DNA of 64,000 bases from Heligmosomoides polygyrus polygyrus (taxonomy: Eukaryota > Nematoda > Chromadorea > Rhabditida > Heligmosomidae): assembly GCA_947396885.1 (NCBI GenBank), contig OX377202.1:17546001-17610000 (forward strand), given 5' to 3'. This document shows positions 41,560 through 53,268 of this stretch, piece after piece; position 1 is the stretch's first letter, and every line of letters starts with the position of its first letter. A model generated the notes under the pieces. That model saw only the letters and a program-made list of their open reading frames with translations. It searched no databases and was not told the origin of the DNA. A program made the position numbers and the translations under genes.

Positions 41560-42530
41560 TCGACTGCTCCGACTGCCTCTCCACAGTCTACAACACTGAC
41601 GATCCGTATGGTGATCTCGTTCGAGATCTGCCCGTCTGCAATTACGAGAAAGATAACGAGTCTACGTTCGAGGCCTGGTTTCAACGATACGGTCCTGTCA
41701 TCAACGACCGTGGATCAACACTGTCTGACGAGCGGAAGAGAAACCTCCTCGTGGATAAACTCGACAACGCCGCCTACAGGACGTACGCCGAACACGTCCT
41801 GCCTCTGAAGCCGGCAGACATTGACCTGCCGACTACGATCCAGAATCTCGTGCAGCTTTTCGGCCCGAAACGCACACTCATTCGCCGCCGATTCGAGTTC
41901 CTACAGTCGACGTGCCCGCCGTTGACGTGCTCCAACGTGCCGTACCGTGAGTTTGGCAACACAATAAAGAAGATGTCCGAGGATGCATCTATGAAGGACG
42001 TCGATGCCGACTCTCTAAAATGCCTCGTGTTCGTCGCTGGCCTCACGGACCCATCCCACTCCGAGATGCGTCTACGCCTTCTCAACCACTTCAACCGCAT
42101 GAAAGAGGGTGAGCCATCTCCAATTTTGGATGACTTTATAAATGAATGCGAGACGTTCGTCACCCTGAGGTCCGATAACAGCCGAATGGAGCAGAAGGAC
42201 GTGAAGGCTACATACCGGAAGATTTCAAATAAGAACGCCCATCGCGGAGTGTGGCATTCTAAAAGCCTCCTCCGTCTCGGGAACGACACGCGTTCGGACA
42301 CCACCAGCGGCAATGAAGTTTCTGATTCCATGCAATCTCGGCTCGGGAATCGACGCAATCGGAGGAACTTCCGTTGCAAGAACGTTGCGGTGCCGACGCA
42401 CGATGCCCGCACCTACTTGAAAGTGCGAATCAACGAACGAACCATTCGCCTCCAGCTTGATACGGGAGCCGACATCACAATGATATCCAGCCAATGGTGT
42501 TGGATCCTTGACCGTGAGCTCACCAGTTAA
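41560..42530 (+). pseudogene. Gypsy Gag with beginning of protease
   Basis: The frame is open from about 41590 (LVRDLPVCNYEKDNESTF) without an ATG until 41751 and covers a gypsy-type gag core. The region where a CCHC knuckle would be expected is eroded (NRRNRRNFRCKN). The protease active site LQLDTGADITMIS is present at about 42450-42490. Just after it the frame runs into an LTR start at 42498 and stops at 42530, so the protease is cut after about a dozen residues past the catalytic Asp. Confidence 0.85.
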
Positions 42531-42595
42531 CTCACGTGGCACCGACCCAATGCCAACTCATCAACTTCACAGTATGTAAACCGGCTCATTTCGTT
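42498..42595 (+). repeat. Internal LTR fragment, unit 1
   Basis: Corresponds to LTR positions 1-98 (TGTTGGATCCTTGACC at the start, two changes from the 5' LTR) and breaks off at TTTCGTT, where RT sequence (ATAATGGACTGCCC) begins. The TATA box is mutated to TATGTAAA and the poly(A) signal is absent. Confidence 0.9.
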
Positions 42596-42656
42596 ATAAT
42601 GGACTGCCCTTTGGAGTAAAATCTGCTCAGGAATTTTCCAGCAAATCATTGATACC

Positions 42657-43598
42657 ATGATTGCCGGTCTTCCTGGAGACGCTGCTTATTTGGACGATGC
42701 CATTGTTACCGGCAGTACTACCGACGAACACCGCCACAATTTGGAAGCATTATTCGAAAGGATCTCCAGCTATGGTTTCCGAGTCAGGATCGAAAAATGC
42801 CACTTCATGTTGCCTGAAATCAAGTACCACGGCAACATAATCGACAAGAACGGGCGACGACCGGATCCTGAGAAAATCCGAGCTATCGATGAAATGCCTC
42901 CACCAAAGGACCTTACTCAGTTGCGCTCTCTGCTCGGAATGATTAATTACTACGGAGCATTTGTCGAAGATATACGTCTTATCTGGGCACCACTTGACGC
43001 TTTGCTAAAGAAGGATGTCCCATTCCAATGGTCTACTGAATGTCAGAAAACTTTCGAGAAGGCAAAGGACATTCTAAAGTCACCACTACTGCTCACCCAC
43101 TATGATCCAAAATTGGAACTCATCGTCGCAGCTGATGCCTGCGACTATGGACTAGGAGCAGTAATTCTGCATCGTTTTCCTGATGGAACCGAAAAGGCAA
43201 TAAGCCATGCCAGCCGAAGCCTCACGAATGCAGAAAGGAAGTATGGACAAATCGAAAAGGAAGGATTGGCACTCGTCTATGTGGTACGCAAGTTCCACCG
43301 ATATCTTCTGGGAGACAATGCACCCTCCTTACCTACCATAAGCCACTTGTCGCTATTTTCGGGAATAAAAATGGAATTCCCACCTACAGTGCAAATCGAC
43401 TTCTTCGATGGTACACTTCGTGCGTACGACTTCAAAAATGAGTATCGCGAGACCACGGAATTTGGACAAGTCGATGCGATCTCACGGCTGATAGCAGAAA
43501 AGGAGACTACGACGGAAGACATCGTCATTGCCGAAGCTGTCCAGGACGTTGAAGCAAACTGTCAAGCGATCACTGCCAGTCTACCTATAACATTCTAA
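42657..43598 (+). pseudogene. Gypsy RT C-terminus and RNase H, unit 1
   Basis: The 313-codon frame starts shortly before the RT catalytic motif (AYLDDAIVTGS, about residue 9-19). It continues through the thumb and connection (PPPKDLTQLRSLLGMINYYG, about 82-101) and RNase H with LIVAADACDYGLGAVI (first Asp) and the Glu in the EKEGLALVYVVRKFHRY block. The next expected Asp block is scrambled after LLGDNAPS, although the frame recovers later (LRAYDFKNEYRETTEFGQ). RT N-terminal to YLDD survives only for about 20 codons in a shifted frame (GLPFGVKSA). A stop at 43598 separates it from integrase. Confidence 0.88.
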
Positions 43599-43608
43599 AC
43601 CATAGCAG

Positions 43609-44909
43609 ATGAAAGCGCTGAAGACGAAGCCATACAAAAGGATTACGGGATATGTTCGTCAGGACAAATGGCCACAGAAGCCTTCCAGCGACGTCACACG
43701 TTTTTATGTCTTTTTTTTTGGCCACGCGTCGTCATTCCGTCAAAACTTCGTTCTCAGGTGCTGCGACTCTTGCACGACGGACATCCAGGAGCTACGCGAA
43801 TGAAAATGCTGGCTCGATCCTATGTTTACTGGATCAACATCACAAAGGACATTGAAGACTATGTGCGAAATTGCCAAGACTGCCAGGAAACAGCAAACAC
43901 ACCTGTCAAGTCGAAGCTTTTTTCCTGGACGATCGAGGAACGACCATGGCACCGGATTCACATTGATTACGCTGAACCACTCTTCGGAAAGATGTTTCTC
44001 GTGGTCGTCGATGCATATTCCAAATGGCCGGAAATCATCGAGATGTCTTCTACCTCCAGCAAAGCCACTATTTGTGAACTAACCAGACTACTCGCACAGT
44101 TTGGCAACCCAGAAATCGTCGTGTCAGACAACGGCAGCTAATCTACATCGCAAGAGTTCTCTAACTTCTGCAGGTCCAATGGAATTGAACACGTCCGGTC
44201 GCCTCCATACCACCCTCAGTCCAATGGACAAGCCGAGCGATTCGTAGACACATTCAAGAAGGCAATGCAGAAGCTTAAGGACTCTGAGACGACATCGGGC
44301 GCACTACAGAAATTCCTATTCACTTATCGTCGTACACCTTGTCTGTCTTCTCCTCAAAGACGGTTTCCTGCAGAAAACTTTCTTGGCCGACAGTTACGTT
44401 CAGAGCTATCGCTGCTGTCCGCTCCTCCGAACGATCGCAAGAGTCGAGACGAAAAGATGGAAAAGCAGTTCAATCGTCACAATGGAGCTCACACAAGAGA
44501 ATTCAAACCAAACGACATGGTTTGGGCGCGAGACTTTCGACCAGGCCGATGATGGACCACTGGAAAAGTATTAAGCCGCCAGGGTAACGTGCTCTACGAA
44601 GTGCTACTAGACGGATGTGTGCAGCGTCGTCATGTTAACCAGATACGACCATACGGAAAGGCATCTGTCACCACGACGGCGTTTGATCTCTTCGACATAC
44701 CGAGTGACATTCTGGACCGCACACTGTCGTCGACCCAAGCCGACGCGCCCTATTCCACAACGACTTCCACGATGGCACACCAGGATGCTACAACCTATAC
44801 TACACTGTTGCCCGACGTATTAACGACGCAGATGGAACCACGTCCACAGCGGAATCGTCATCAGCCAGCTCGCCTACGAATGCATCCATCGCTGAAGTCA
44901 TACGTGTAG
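43609..44909 (+). pseudogene. Gypsy integrase and C-terminal tail, unit 1
   Basis: After a frame break in a run of nine T (43711-43719), the integrase zinc region (LHDGHPGATRMK then CQDCQ) and the core with the first Asp (HIDYAEP) and second Asp (VSDNGS) follow, ending at a premature TAA at 44139-44141. Beyond it the frame still encodes RSNGIEHVRSPPYHPQSNG and the catalytic Glu (GQAERFVDTF), then the C-terminal part to 44552 and a tail ORF (44589-44909) up to the next LTR fragment. Three breaks make this copy inactive. Confidence 0.88.
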
Positions 44910-44952
44910 ATTACTGAAAGAACTAGCTCGATTGTATTTCAGATGAAAGTAG

Positions 44953-45043
44953 GCCGTGACCGTGAGCTCACCAGTTAACTCACGTGGCACCGACCCAATG
45001 CCAACTCATCAACTTCACAGTATGTAAACCGGCTCATTTCGTT
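44953..45043 (+). repeat. Internal LTR fragment, unit 2
   Basis: Same fragment as in unit 1 but starting at GCCGTGACC, preceded by the purine-rich GATGAAAGTAGG that normally precedes a 3' LTR. The first seven LTR bases are missing, exactly as in the 3' LTR at 49850. It keeps the unit-specific TATGTAAA change. Confidence 0.9.
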
Positions 45044-45104
45044 ATAATGGACTGCCCTTTGGAGTAAAATCTGCTCAGGAATTTTCCAGCAAATCATTGA
45101 TACC

Positions 45105-46046
45105 ATGATTGCCGGTCTTCCTGGAGACGCTGCTTATTTGGACGATGCCATTGTTACCGGCAGTACTACCGACGAACACCGCCACAATTTGGAAGCATTA
45201 TTCGAAAGGATCTCCAGCTATGGTTTCCGAGTCAGGATCGAAAAATGCCACTTCATGTTGCCTGAAATCAAGTACCACGGCAACATAATCGACAAGAACG
45301 GGCGACGACCGGATCCTGAGAAAATCCGAGCTATCGATGAAATGCCTCCACCAAAGGACCTTACTCAGTTGCGCTCTCTGCTCGGAATGATTAATTACTA
45401 CGGAGCATTTGTCGAAGATATACGTCTTATCTGGGCACCACTTGACGCTTTGCTAAAGAAGGATGTCCCATTCCAATGGTCTACTGAATGTCAGAAAACT
45501 TTCGAGAAGGCAAAGGACATTCTAAAGTCACCACTACTGCTCACCCACTATGATCCAAAATTGGAACTCATCGTCGCAGCTGATGCCTGCGACTATGGAC
45601 TAGGAGCAGTAATTCTGCATCGTTTTCCTGATGGAACCGAAAAGGCAATAAGCCATGCCAGCCGAAGCCTCACGAATGCAGAAAGGAAGTATGGACAAAT
45701 CGAAAAGGAAGGATTGGCACTCGTCTATGTGGTACGCAAGTTCCACCGATATCTTCTGGGAGACAATGCACCCTCCTTACCTACCATAAGCCACTTGTCG
45801 CTATTTTCGGGAATAAAAATGGAATTCCCACCTACAGTGCAAATCGACTTCTTCGATGGTACACTTCGTGCGTACGACTTCAAAAATGAGTATCGCGAGA
45901 CCACGGAATTTGGACAAGTCGATGCGATCTCACGGCTGATAGCAGAAAAGGAGACTACGACGGAAGACATCGTCATTGCCGAAGCTGTCCAGGACGTTGA
46001 AGCAAACTGTCAAGCGATCACTGCCAGTCTACCTATAACATTCTAA
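45105..46046 (+). pseudogene. Gypsy RT C-terminus and RNase H, unit 2
   Basis: Same 313-codon product as in unit 1; I see no amino-acid difference. Confidence 0.88.
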
Positions 46047-46056
46047 ACCATAGCAG

Positions 46057-47358
46057 ATGAAAGCGCTGAAGACGAAGCCATACAAAAGGATTACGGGATA
46101 TGTTCGTCAGGACAAATGGCCACAGAAGCCTTCCAGCGACGTCACACGTTTTTATGTCTTTTTTTTTTGGCCACGCGTCGTCATTCCGTCAAAACTTCGT
46201 TCTCAGGTGCTGCGACTCTTGCACGACGGACATCCAGGAGCTACGCGAATGAAAATGCTGGCTCGATCCTATGTTTACTGGATCAACATCACAAAGGACA
46301 TTGAAGACTATGTGCGAAATTGCCAAGACTGCCAGGAAACAGCAAACACACCTGTCAAGTCGAAGCTTTTTTCCTGGACGATCGAGGAACGACCATGGCA
46401 CCGGATTCACATTGATTACGCTGAACCACTCTTCGGAAAGATGTTTCTCGTGGTCGTCGATGCATATTCCAAATGGCCGGAAATCATCGAGATGTCTTCT
46501 ACCTCCAGCAAAGCCACTATTTGTGAACTAACCAGACTACTCGCACAGTTTGGCAACCCAGAAATCGTCGTGTCAGACAACGGCAGCTAATCTACATCGC
46601 AAGAGTTCTCTAACTTCTGCAGGTCCAATGGAATTGAACACGTCCGGTCGCCTCCATACCACCCTCAGTCCAATGGACAAGCCGAGCGATTCGTAGACAC
46701 ATTCAAGAAGGCAATGCAGAAGCTTAAGGACTCTGAGACGACATCGGGCGCACTACAGAAATTCCTATTCACTTATCGTCGTACACCTTGTCTGTCTTCT
46801 CCTCAAAGACGGTTTCCTGCAGAAAACTTTCTTGGCCGACAGTTACGTTCAGAGCTATCGCTGCTGTCCGCTCCTCCGAACGATCGCAAGAGTCGAGACG
46901 AAAAGATGGAAAAGCAGTTCAATCGTCACAATGGAGCTCACACAAGAGAATTCAAACCAAACGACATGGTTTGGGCGCGAGACTTTCGACCAGGCCGATG
47001 ATGGACCACTGGAAAAGTATTAAGCCGCCAGGGTAACGTGCTCTACGAAGTGCTACTAGACGGATGTGTGCAGCGTCGTCATGTTAACCAGATACGACCA
47101 TACGGAAAGGCATCTGTCACCACGACGGCGTTTGATCTCTTCGACATACCGAGTGACATTCTGGACCGCACACTGTCGTCGACCCAAGCCGACGCGCCCT
47201 ATTCCACAACGACTTCCACGATGGCACACCAGGATGCTACAACCTATACTACACTGTTGCCCGACGTATTAACGACGCAGATGGAACCACGTCCACAGCG
47301 GAATCGTCATCAGCCAGCTCGCCTACGAATGCATCCATCGCTGAAGTCATACGTGTAG
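46057..47358 (+). pseudogene. Gypsy integrase and tail, unit 2 (ten-T variant)
   Basis: The T run here (46159-46168) has ten bases instead of nine. This joins the upstream leader (MKALKTKPYKRITG) to the integrase zinc region in one frame of 177 codons (46057-46590). The premature TAA after VSDNGS and the following breaks are the same as in the other units, so the product is still truncated. Confidence 0.88.
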
Positions 47359-47401
47359 ATTACTGAAAGAACTAGCTCGATTGTATTTCAGATGAAAGTA
47401 G

Positions 47402-47492
47402 GCCGTGACCGTGAGCTCACCAGTTAACTCACGTGGCACCGACCCAATGCCAACTCATCAACTTCACAGTATGTAAACCGGCTCATTTCGTT
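47402..47492 (+). repeat. Internal LTR fragment, unit 3
   Basis: Identical in extent and sequence to the unit 2 fragment. Confidence 0.9.
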
Positions 47493-47553
47493 ATAATGGA
47501 CTGCCCTTTGGAGTAAAATCTGCTCAGGAATTTTCCAGCAAATCATTGATACC

Positions 47554-48495
47554 ATGATTGCCGGTCTTCCTGGAGACGCTGCTTATTTGGACGATGCCAT
47601 TGTTACCGGCAGTACTACCGACGAACACCGCCACAATTTGGAAGCATTATTCGAAAGGATCTCCAGCTATGGTTTCCGAGTCAGGATCGAAAAATGCCAC
47701 TTCATGTTGCCTGAAATCAAGTACCACGGCAACATAATCGACAAGAACGGGCGACGACCGGATCCTGAGAAAATCCGAGCTATCGATGAAATGCCTCCAC
47801 CAAAGGACCTTACTCAGTTGCGCTCTCTGCTCGGAATGATTAATTACTACGGAGCATTTGTCGAAGATATACGTCTTATCTGGGCACCACTTGACGCTTT
47901 GCTAAAGAAGGATGTCCCATTCCAATGGTCTACTGAATGTCAGAAAACTTTCGAGAAGGCAAAGGACATTCTAAAGTCACCACTACTGCTCACCCACTAT
48001 GATCCAAAATTGGAACTCATCGTCGCAGCTGATGCCTGCGACTATGGACTAGGAGCAGTAATTCTGCATCGTTTTCCTGATGGAACCGAAAAGGCAATAA
48101 GCCATGCCAGCCGAAGCCTCACGAATGCAGAAAGGAAGTATGGACAAATCGAAAAGGAAGGATTGGCACTCGTCTATGTGGTACGCAAGTTCCACCGATA
48201 TCTTCTGGGAGACAATGCACCCTCCTTACCTACCATAAGCCACTTGTCGCTATTTTCGGGAATAAAAATGGAATTCCCACCTACAGTGCAAATCGACTTC
48301 TTCGATGGTACACTTCGTGCGTACGACTTCAAAAATGAGTATCGCGAGACCACGGAATTTGGACAAGTCGATGCGATCTCACGGCTGATAGCAGAAAAGG
48401 AGACTACGACGGAAGACATCGTCATTGCCGAAGCTGTCCAGGACGTTGAAGCAAACTGTCAAGCGATCACTGCCAGTCTACCTATAACATTCTAA
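47554..48495 (+). pseudogene. Gypsy RT C-terminus and RNase H, unit 3
   Basis: Third copy of the 313-codon frame; no difference from units 1 and 2 was seen. Confidence 0.88.
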
Positions 48496-48505
48496 ACCAT
48501 AGCAG

Positions 48506-49806
48506 ATGAAAGCGCTGAAGACGAAGCCATACAAAAGGATTACGGGATATGTTCGTCAGGACAAATGGCCACAGAAGCCTTCCAGCGACGTCACACGTTT
48601 TTATGTCTTTTTTTTTGGCCACGCGTCGTCATTCCGTCAAAACTTCGTTCTCAGGTGCTGCGACTCTTGCACGACGGACATCCAGGAGCTACGCGAATGA
48701 AAATGCTGGCTCGATCCTATGTTTACTGGATCAACATCACAAAGGACATTGAAGACTATGTGCGAAATTGCCAAGACTGCCAGGAAACAGCAAACACACC
48801 TGTCAAGTCGAAGCTTTTTTCCTGGACGATCGAGGAACGACCATGGCACCGGATTCACATTGATTACGCTGAACCACTCTTCGGAAAGATGTTTCTCGTG
48901 GTCGTCGATGCATATTCCAAATGGCCGGAAATCATCGAGATGTCTTCTACCTCCAGCAAAGCCACTATTTGTGAACTAACCAGACTACTCGCACAGTTTG
49001 GCAACCCAGAAATCGTCGTGTCAGACAACGGCAGCTAATCTACATCGCAAGAGTTCTCTAACTTCTGCAGGTCCAATGGAATTGAACACGTCCGGTCGCC
49101 TCCATACCACCCTCAGTCCAATGGACAAGCCGAGCGATTCGTAGACACATTCAAGAAGGCAATGCAGAAGCTTAAGGACTCTGAGACGACATCGGGCGCA
49201 CTACAGAAATTCCTATTCACTTATCGTCGTACACCTTGTCTGTCTTCTCCTCAAAGACGGTTTCCTGCAGAAAACTTTCTTGGCCGACAGTTACGTTCAG
49301 AGCTATCGCTGCTGTCCGCTCCTCCGAACGATCGCAAGAGTCGAGACGAAAAGATGGAAAAGCAGTTCAATCGTCACAATGGAGCTCACACAAGAGAATT
49401 CAAACCAAACGACATGGTTTGGGCGCGAGACTTTCGACCAGGCCGATGATGGACCACTGGAAAAGTATTAAGCCGCCAGGGTAACGTGCTCTACGAAGTG
49501 CTACTAGACGGATGTGTGCAGCGTCGTCATGTTAACCAGATACGACCATACGGAAAGGCATCTGTCACCACGACGGCGTTTGATCTCTTCGACATACCGA
49601 GTGACATTCTGGACCGCACACTGTCGTCGACCCAAGCCGACGCGCCCTATTCCACAACGACTTCCACGATGGCACACCAGGATGCTACAACCTATACTAC
49701 ACTGTTGCCCGACGTATTAACGACGCAGATGGAACCACGTCCACAGCGGAATCGTCATCAGCCAGCTCGCCTACGAATGCATCCATCGCTGAAGTCATAC
49801 GTGTAG
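48506..49806 (+). pseudogene. Gypsy integrase and tail, unit 3
   Basis: As unit 1, with nine T at the frame break and the same premature stop. The tail ORF (49486-49806) is followed by the purine tract and the 3' LTR. Confidence 0.88.
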
Positions 49807-49849
49807 ATTACTGAAAGAACTAGCTCGATTGTATTTCAGATGAAAGTAG

Positions 49850-50016
49850 GCCGTGACCGTGAGCTCACCAGTTAACTCACGTGGCACCGACCCAATGCCA
49901 GCTCATCAACTTCACAGTATATAAACCGGTTCATTTCGTTCATAAGTGCTTCGTCTGTTATCCCGTGTTCCCGAATAAAGACTTCTACTCCGACTGCCTC
50001 TTCACAGTCTACAACA
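49850..50016 (+). repeat. Gypsy 3' LTR
   Basis: Matches the 5' LTR from its eighth base onward, including TATATAAACCGG and AATAAAG, and ends TCTACAACA followed by the GCTAC duplication. The terminal TGTTGGA is missing at its 5' edge, where the sequence reads GAAAGTAGGCCGTG. It differs from the 5' LTR at only a few bases (for example GCCAGCTC for GCCAACTC and CTCTTCAC for CTCTCCAC). Confidence 0.9.
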
Positions 50017-50344
50017 GCTACTTTAAAAAATTGAGGGCTCATGTAAAATCCTAAGAATATAGAAATTTTATGACATATGGGTGTATGAGTTGCGCCACTG
50101 CATTTTACACGCGATTGGTTGTTTTTCGCTTGGTTGCGTTGAACTTCCATGTCTTATCTCGGATTCTGCTCATTGTTACTGACCATTTATTTTCACATCT
50201 GTGGATAATCACCCTTGTAATAAAGATAACATAAGAGGGGTTGTAATAAAGATAAAATCTCTAGCGTTTTCTACGATTCTCCTAAATACAGTCTGTATGA
50301 GGTGTCACCCATCGAGTACTACCGAAACGCACCAGGCGACCAGC

Positions 50345-51175
50345 TCACTTACATTCCAAGGGTTTCGCCCAAGCGATAGCGTCGAATGTAGAAGACGCTC
50401 GGGACTCTGGGAGGATTCCAACGATTACGGTTGTCCCTCACTTGCGTGAGTCGTGTCACTCGGAGCATCGTCCTCTCGATTCCACGCTGCACGACGCTGA
50501 TCGCGTGTTCATTCTGCTTTCGTATAGCCCAGCTCTCTGAGGCATATGTTAGGGCAAGAAGAACGGTGGAGTCGAATAGATGGTCACGGAGTCATTAAGA
50601 CGTTATTCGTCTTCTTCGCGACTTCTTCGACGCTCTTGAAAGCTCCCCAAGCCACTCATTTCCTCCTGCTCAGCTCTGGCGCTAGGTCGTTGGCCATATT
50701 GACTTCGAGACCCAGATACACGTAGCTGGAGCATTCGGAGATGTTCGTTGCGTTGAGCGAGAATGGGGCATCAGAAACTTGTCCGTTCCTTATGAACATC
50801 GTCCTCGTAAGATTCAGCTGCTGTCCAATGCTTCCACATGCACGATCGAAATAGTCCAGCATTCGCGTCACCTATTCGGCGTATGAGCACGATGTCGTTA
50901 GCAAAGCGAAGATGGGGCAGTTGCCGGCCGTAGACCTTCACTCCCATGTCTTCACATTTTAGTTAGCGCACATTTCTGAGGGTGGCGCTGAAGAGCTTCG
51001 GGGATATGGCATCACCTTGCTGAACCCCGCTCTTCACGTTGACGACGAGAATGGTGAGATCTTGGTCGTGAAACCACAGTGCAGCTCCCGAAGTACTTTG
51101 ATAAGAAGTACTTTGATATACTGACGAAGAAGGTCAACGAAGGTGCCGTGGAGATCCTCAAAGCGACCTATGTAG
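50345..51175 (-). pseudogene. RTE-like LINE fragment
   Basis: On the minus strand, disrupted frames include a GDAISPKLFSATL-like motif (about 51030-50990), LRFANDIVLI (about 50925-50895, one change from FADD), TRMLDYFDRACGSIGQQLN and SSYVYLGLEVNMANDLAPELSRRK (about 50725-50656), in the order of an RTE reverse transcriptase. It is truncated at both ends and full of stops. It is related in motif content to the 19197 element (NDLAPEIARRR there) but well diverged. Confidence 0.8.
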
Positions 51176-51845
51176 GATTTATGGCGTTGTCTGGAAAGCA
51201 GCGTAGTGGTTTCCGAATTCCCTGCGGACCTCTGCTAGGTCACAAATAGCAGAAAACTGTAGCGCTTCACTGCGGGCTGATAATACAAAACTGACGGCTG
51301 GAATAGCCTTGTCGAGCTCAGAAAGAATCATGCAAAAGATCTGAAGCAAAGAGTTGAAGCTTGGTGCGTGAGTATAAACACCCTCAGTGGGCAGGGCTTC
51401 GACGACCGCTCCAAATGCATAATGCAACAAAGTCGATGCATTCTTCAGTTCGATGGACGTAAGGCGCAGTGGCAGCCTGTACTCCAGCGATACATCGAAG
51501 AGCTTTGCAACGGTGTATATGTCCTCGATCGTGCTAAGCCCCCTTCCCTCCGTCCAGCGTACAGCTGATCCTATTCAGAATGACTCGGGTGAACGGAAGA
51601 CAACGGATGCAAGCAATTTGATGTTATTTGACAATGTCGTGGACGTCTACCTTCCATTAGAGTAAGACGGTCATGCTAGTCTTCCGCTGAGCTGGAACCT
51701 TACGTTTCGGCTGATACCTGTGAAGAGGTGTTGAAGAGCAGTATCGAGAGCTTATTCAGGAGCACCGCTTGGGGACAGATCGGTGCTCTTCTTTGTAAAA
51801 TTGTGCTATGAGCTTCCCCATATTTCTGTCTGTGCAGTACAAGTG
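51176..51845. other. No recognisable gene
   Basis: May contain further eroded RTE sequence on the minus strand, but I cannot identify motifs. Confidence 0.3.
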
Positions 51846-52101
51846 GTGCGTAGTAGCGCAGTTGGAGGTGGAGTCGACTGTTGTACGCACCTGATTCCAG
51901 ATTCCTGGTTCGAATTTCCCGCCCAGGCCAACAAAGTCTTCTATCCCTGAGAAGTTGGCGAGTTGCTTCTAAAATTGCCTCGGAAGGATAAAATAATGAT
52001 CTAGAAACCGAATACGCATCCAACTGGCCTCCACGAAATCCCGTAGGAGTAGTACGCGTGGCGCATTCCGCAGTGATTGATTTACATCGTCTTCTATCCA
52101 T
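51846..52101 (+). repeat. tRNA-derived SINE, copy D
   Basis: A box AGTAGCGCAGTTGG and B box GGTTCGAATTTCC, the B box closest to the tRNA consensus (GGTTCGANTCC). The middle is shortened around 51960-51990. Confidence 0.8.
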
Positions 52102-52975
52102 AATTCTTTATGTCAGGACAACTAGCACGAAGTGCTTCTGAACCTCCTCGTCTGGCATCAGTCTTGATGGCACGTCGACCTTCTAATGTTGGCACGATCA
52201 TGAAACCTTTGAAAACCAGTTTTTCGCGCCCACCAACTGGCAACTGTTCTATCTCCGACTGGATCGCATTCAAATTTCTCACCTCCTTCAGCAGCATACG
52301 CTTCTCAGAATCTGTGAAGCGCTTGAATGTGCACTGAGTCAGAGCCACTTCCAAGAAGGACGAAATGGCTTCCTCTTTATTAACGCGAAGTCAGTCCTAG
52401 GACTCAATCTCACAACCTGTTCGAAGAATGATCCTGTGGAGAATTCTACCATCATGCACGACTTTCACAAGGGCAAAGCTAGGCATCGGTGGAATCCCGC
52501 TGTGAATACGAACCCGCACCCGATCTGTTCCGCAGCTCGTTCCATTACATCACCGATGCGTCTGCTAACAGCGCTTTGTTGTTCTCTCCGCTTCTGCACT
52601 TCAGTTCTCGTTTTTCTTCACACACCGCGTTACACTCTCGTTGCCTCCTCCGTGTCGGAGCCGCTTCGGCGTCTTTTTCTATGCATGCGGCGGTCACGCT
52701 CTCCTCCCCCACCACCAGCACCGCCGCCCCACCTGTGGTTTTCGCGCGCTCACCCTCAGCTGGTTTCCGCTGGCATAAATATTTATCTACCGCCGCTTTC
52801 TTCAAGGAACTGTGCTTTCGCATGCGAAATCCTACCATTGGCCGCAGAACTAGTCGTTGCTACCGCGATGTGTACCGTTTATAACAGTTCCTTAGTCTAG
52901 CAGAACACTGAGTAACTTCTAGATTTGTTCGCTAACTCATTCAGAACTTTTACCTCTAATAATGCTGCCACAGGG
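52102..52975. other. No recognisable gene
   Basis: GC-richer stretch with several overlapping ORFs (for example 52436-52900 and 52489-52884, plus strand) of low-complexity Ser/Arg/Pro content. Composition alone explains their openness; no motif supports them. Confidence 0.3.
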
Positions 52976-53268
52976 CACGTGTAGCGCAGTCGAAGGAGGC
53001 GTCGGCTGTCGCGTGCATCCGATACCAGGTTCTTGGTTCGGATCTCCTGCCCAGCCCAGGTCAGCAAGCCTTCCATCCCTCCGGGGTCGGTGAATTGATA
53101 CCAGACTTGTCTGGGAAGGATAAAGCGGTGACTTGTTCATCGGCTGGCCACCGCAAGTCATTGTATGGCCAAATATGCATCCAAATCTCTTCCACGATAT
53201 CCCATAGAAGTAGAATGGGTGGCACATACCGAAAGGGTTCTAGTAACACAGTCGTTTATCCTTTTTTA
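52976..53268 (+). repeat. tRNA-derived SINE, copy E
   Basis: Well preserved: GTAGCGCAGTCGAAGG, GGTTCGGATCTCC and the GTCGGTGAATTGATACC block. The tail is CGTTTATCCTTTTTTATT. Confidence 0.85.

Larger units (their letters stand above)
41369..50016 (+). mobile_element. Ty3/gypsy element with threefold internal tandem array
   Basis: A single 5-bp duplication GCTAC flanks the whole structure (41364-41368 and 50017-50021). Order: 5' LTR (41369-41542), gag and protease start (about 41560-42497), then three tandem units of 2448-2455 bp, each an LTR fragment joined to the C-terminal half of RT, RNase H and integrase (42498-44952, 44953-47401, 47402-49849), then the 3' LTR (49850-50016). The protease remainder and the N-terminal half of RT occur nowhere, so no complete pol exists. 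The units look identical to each other except for one T in a homopolymer. Expansion through unequal exchange between the internal LTR fragment and the 3' LTR would explain the arrangement. Confidence 0.93.

Noticed and set aside
41369..50016. Three independent gypsy insertions
   Set aside because: Only one target duplication exists, at the outer ends, and the internal LTR pieces are truncated at the same base, so this is one insertion with internal expansion.
52436..52900. 154-codon plus-strand ORF
   Set aside because: It overlaps a second open frame of similar length, has low-complexity Ser/Pro/Arg content and no recognised domain.
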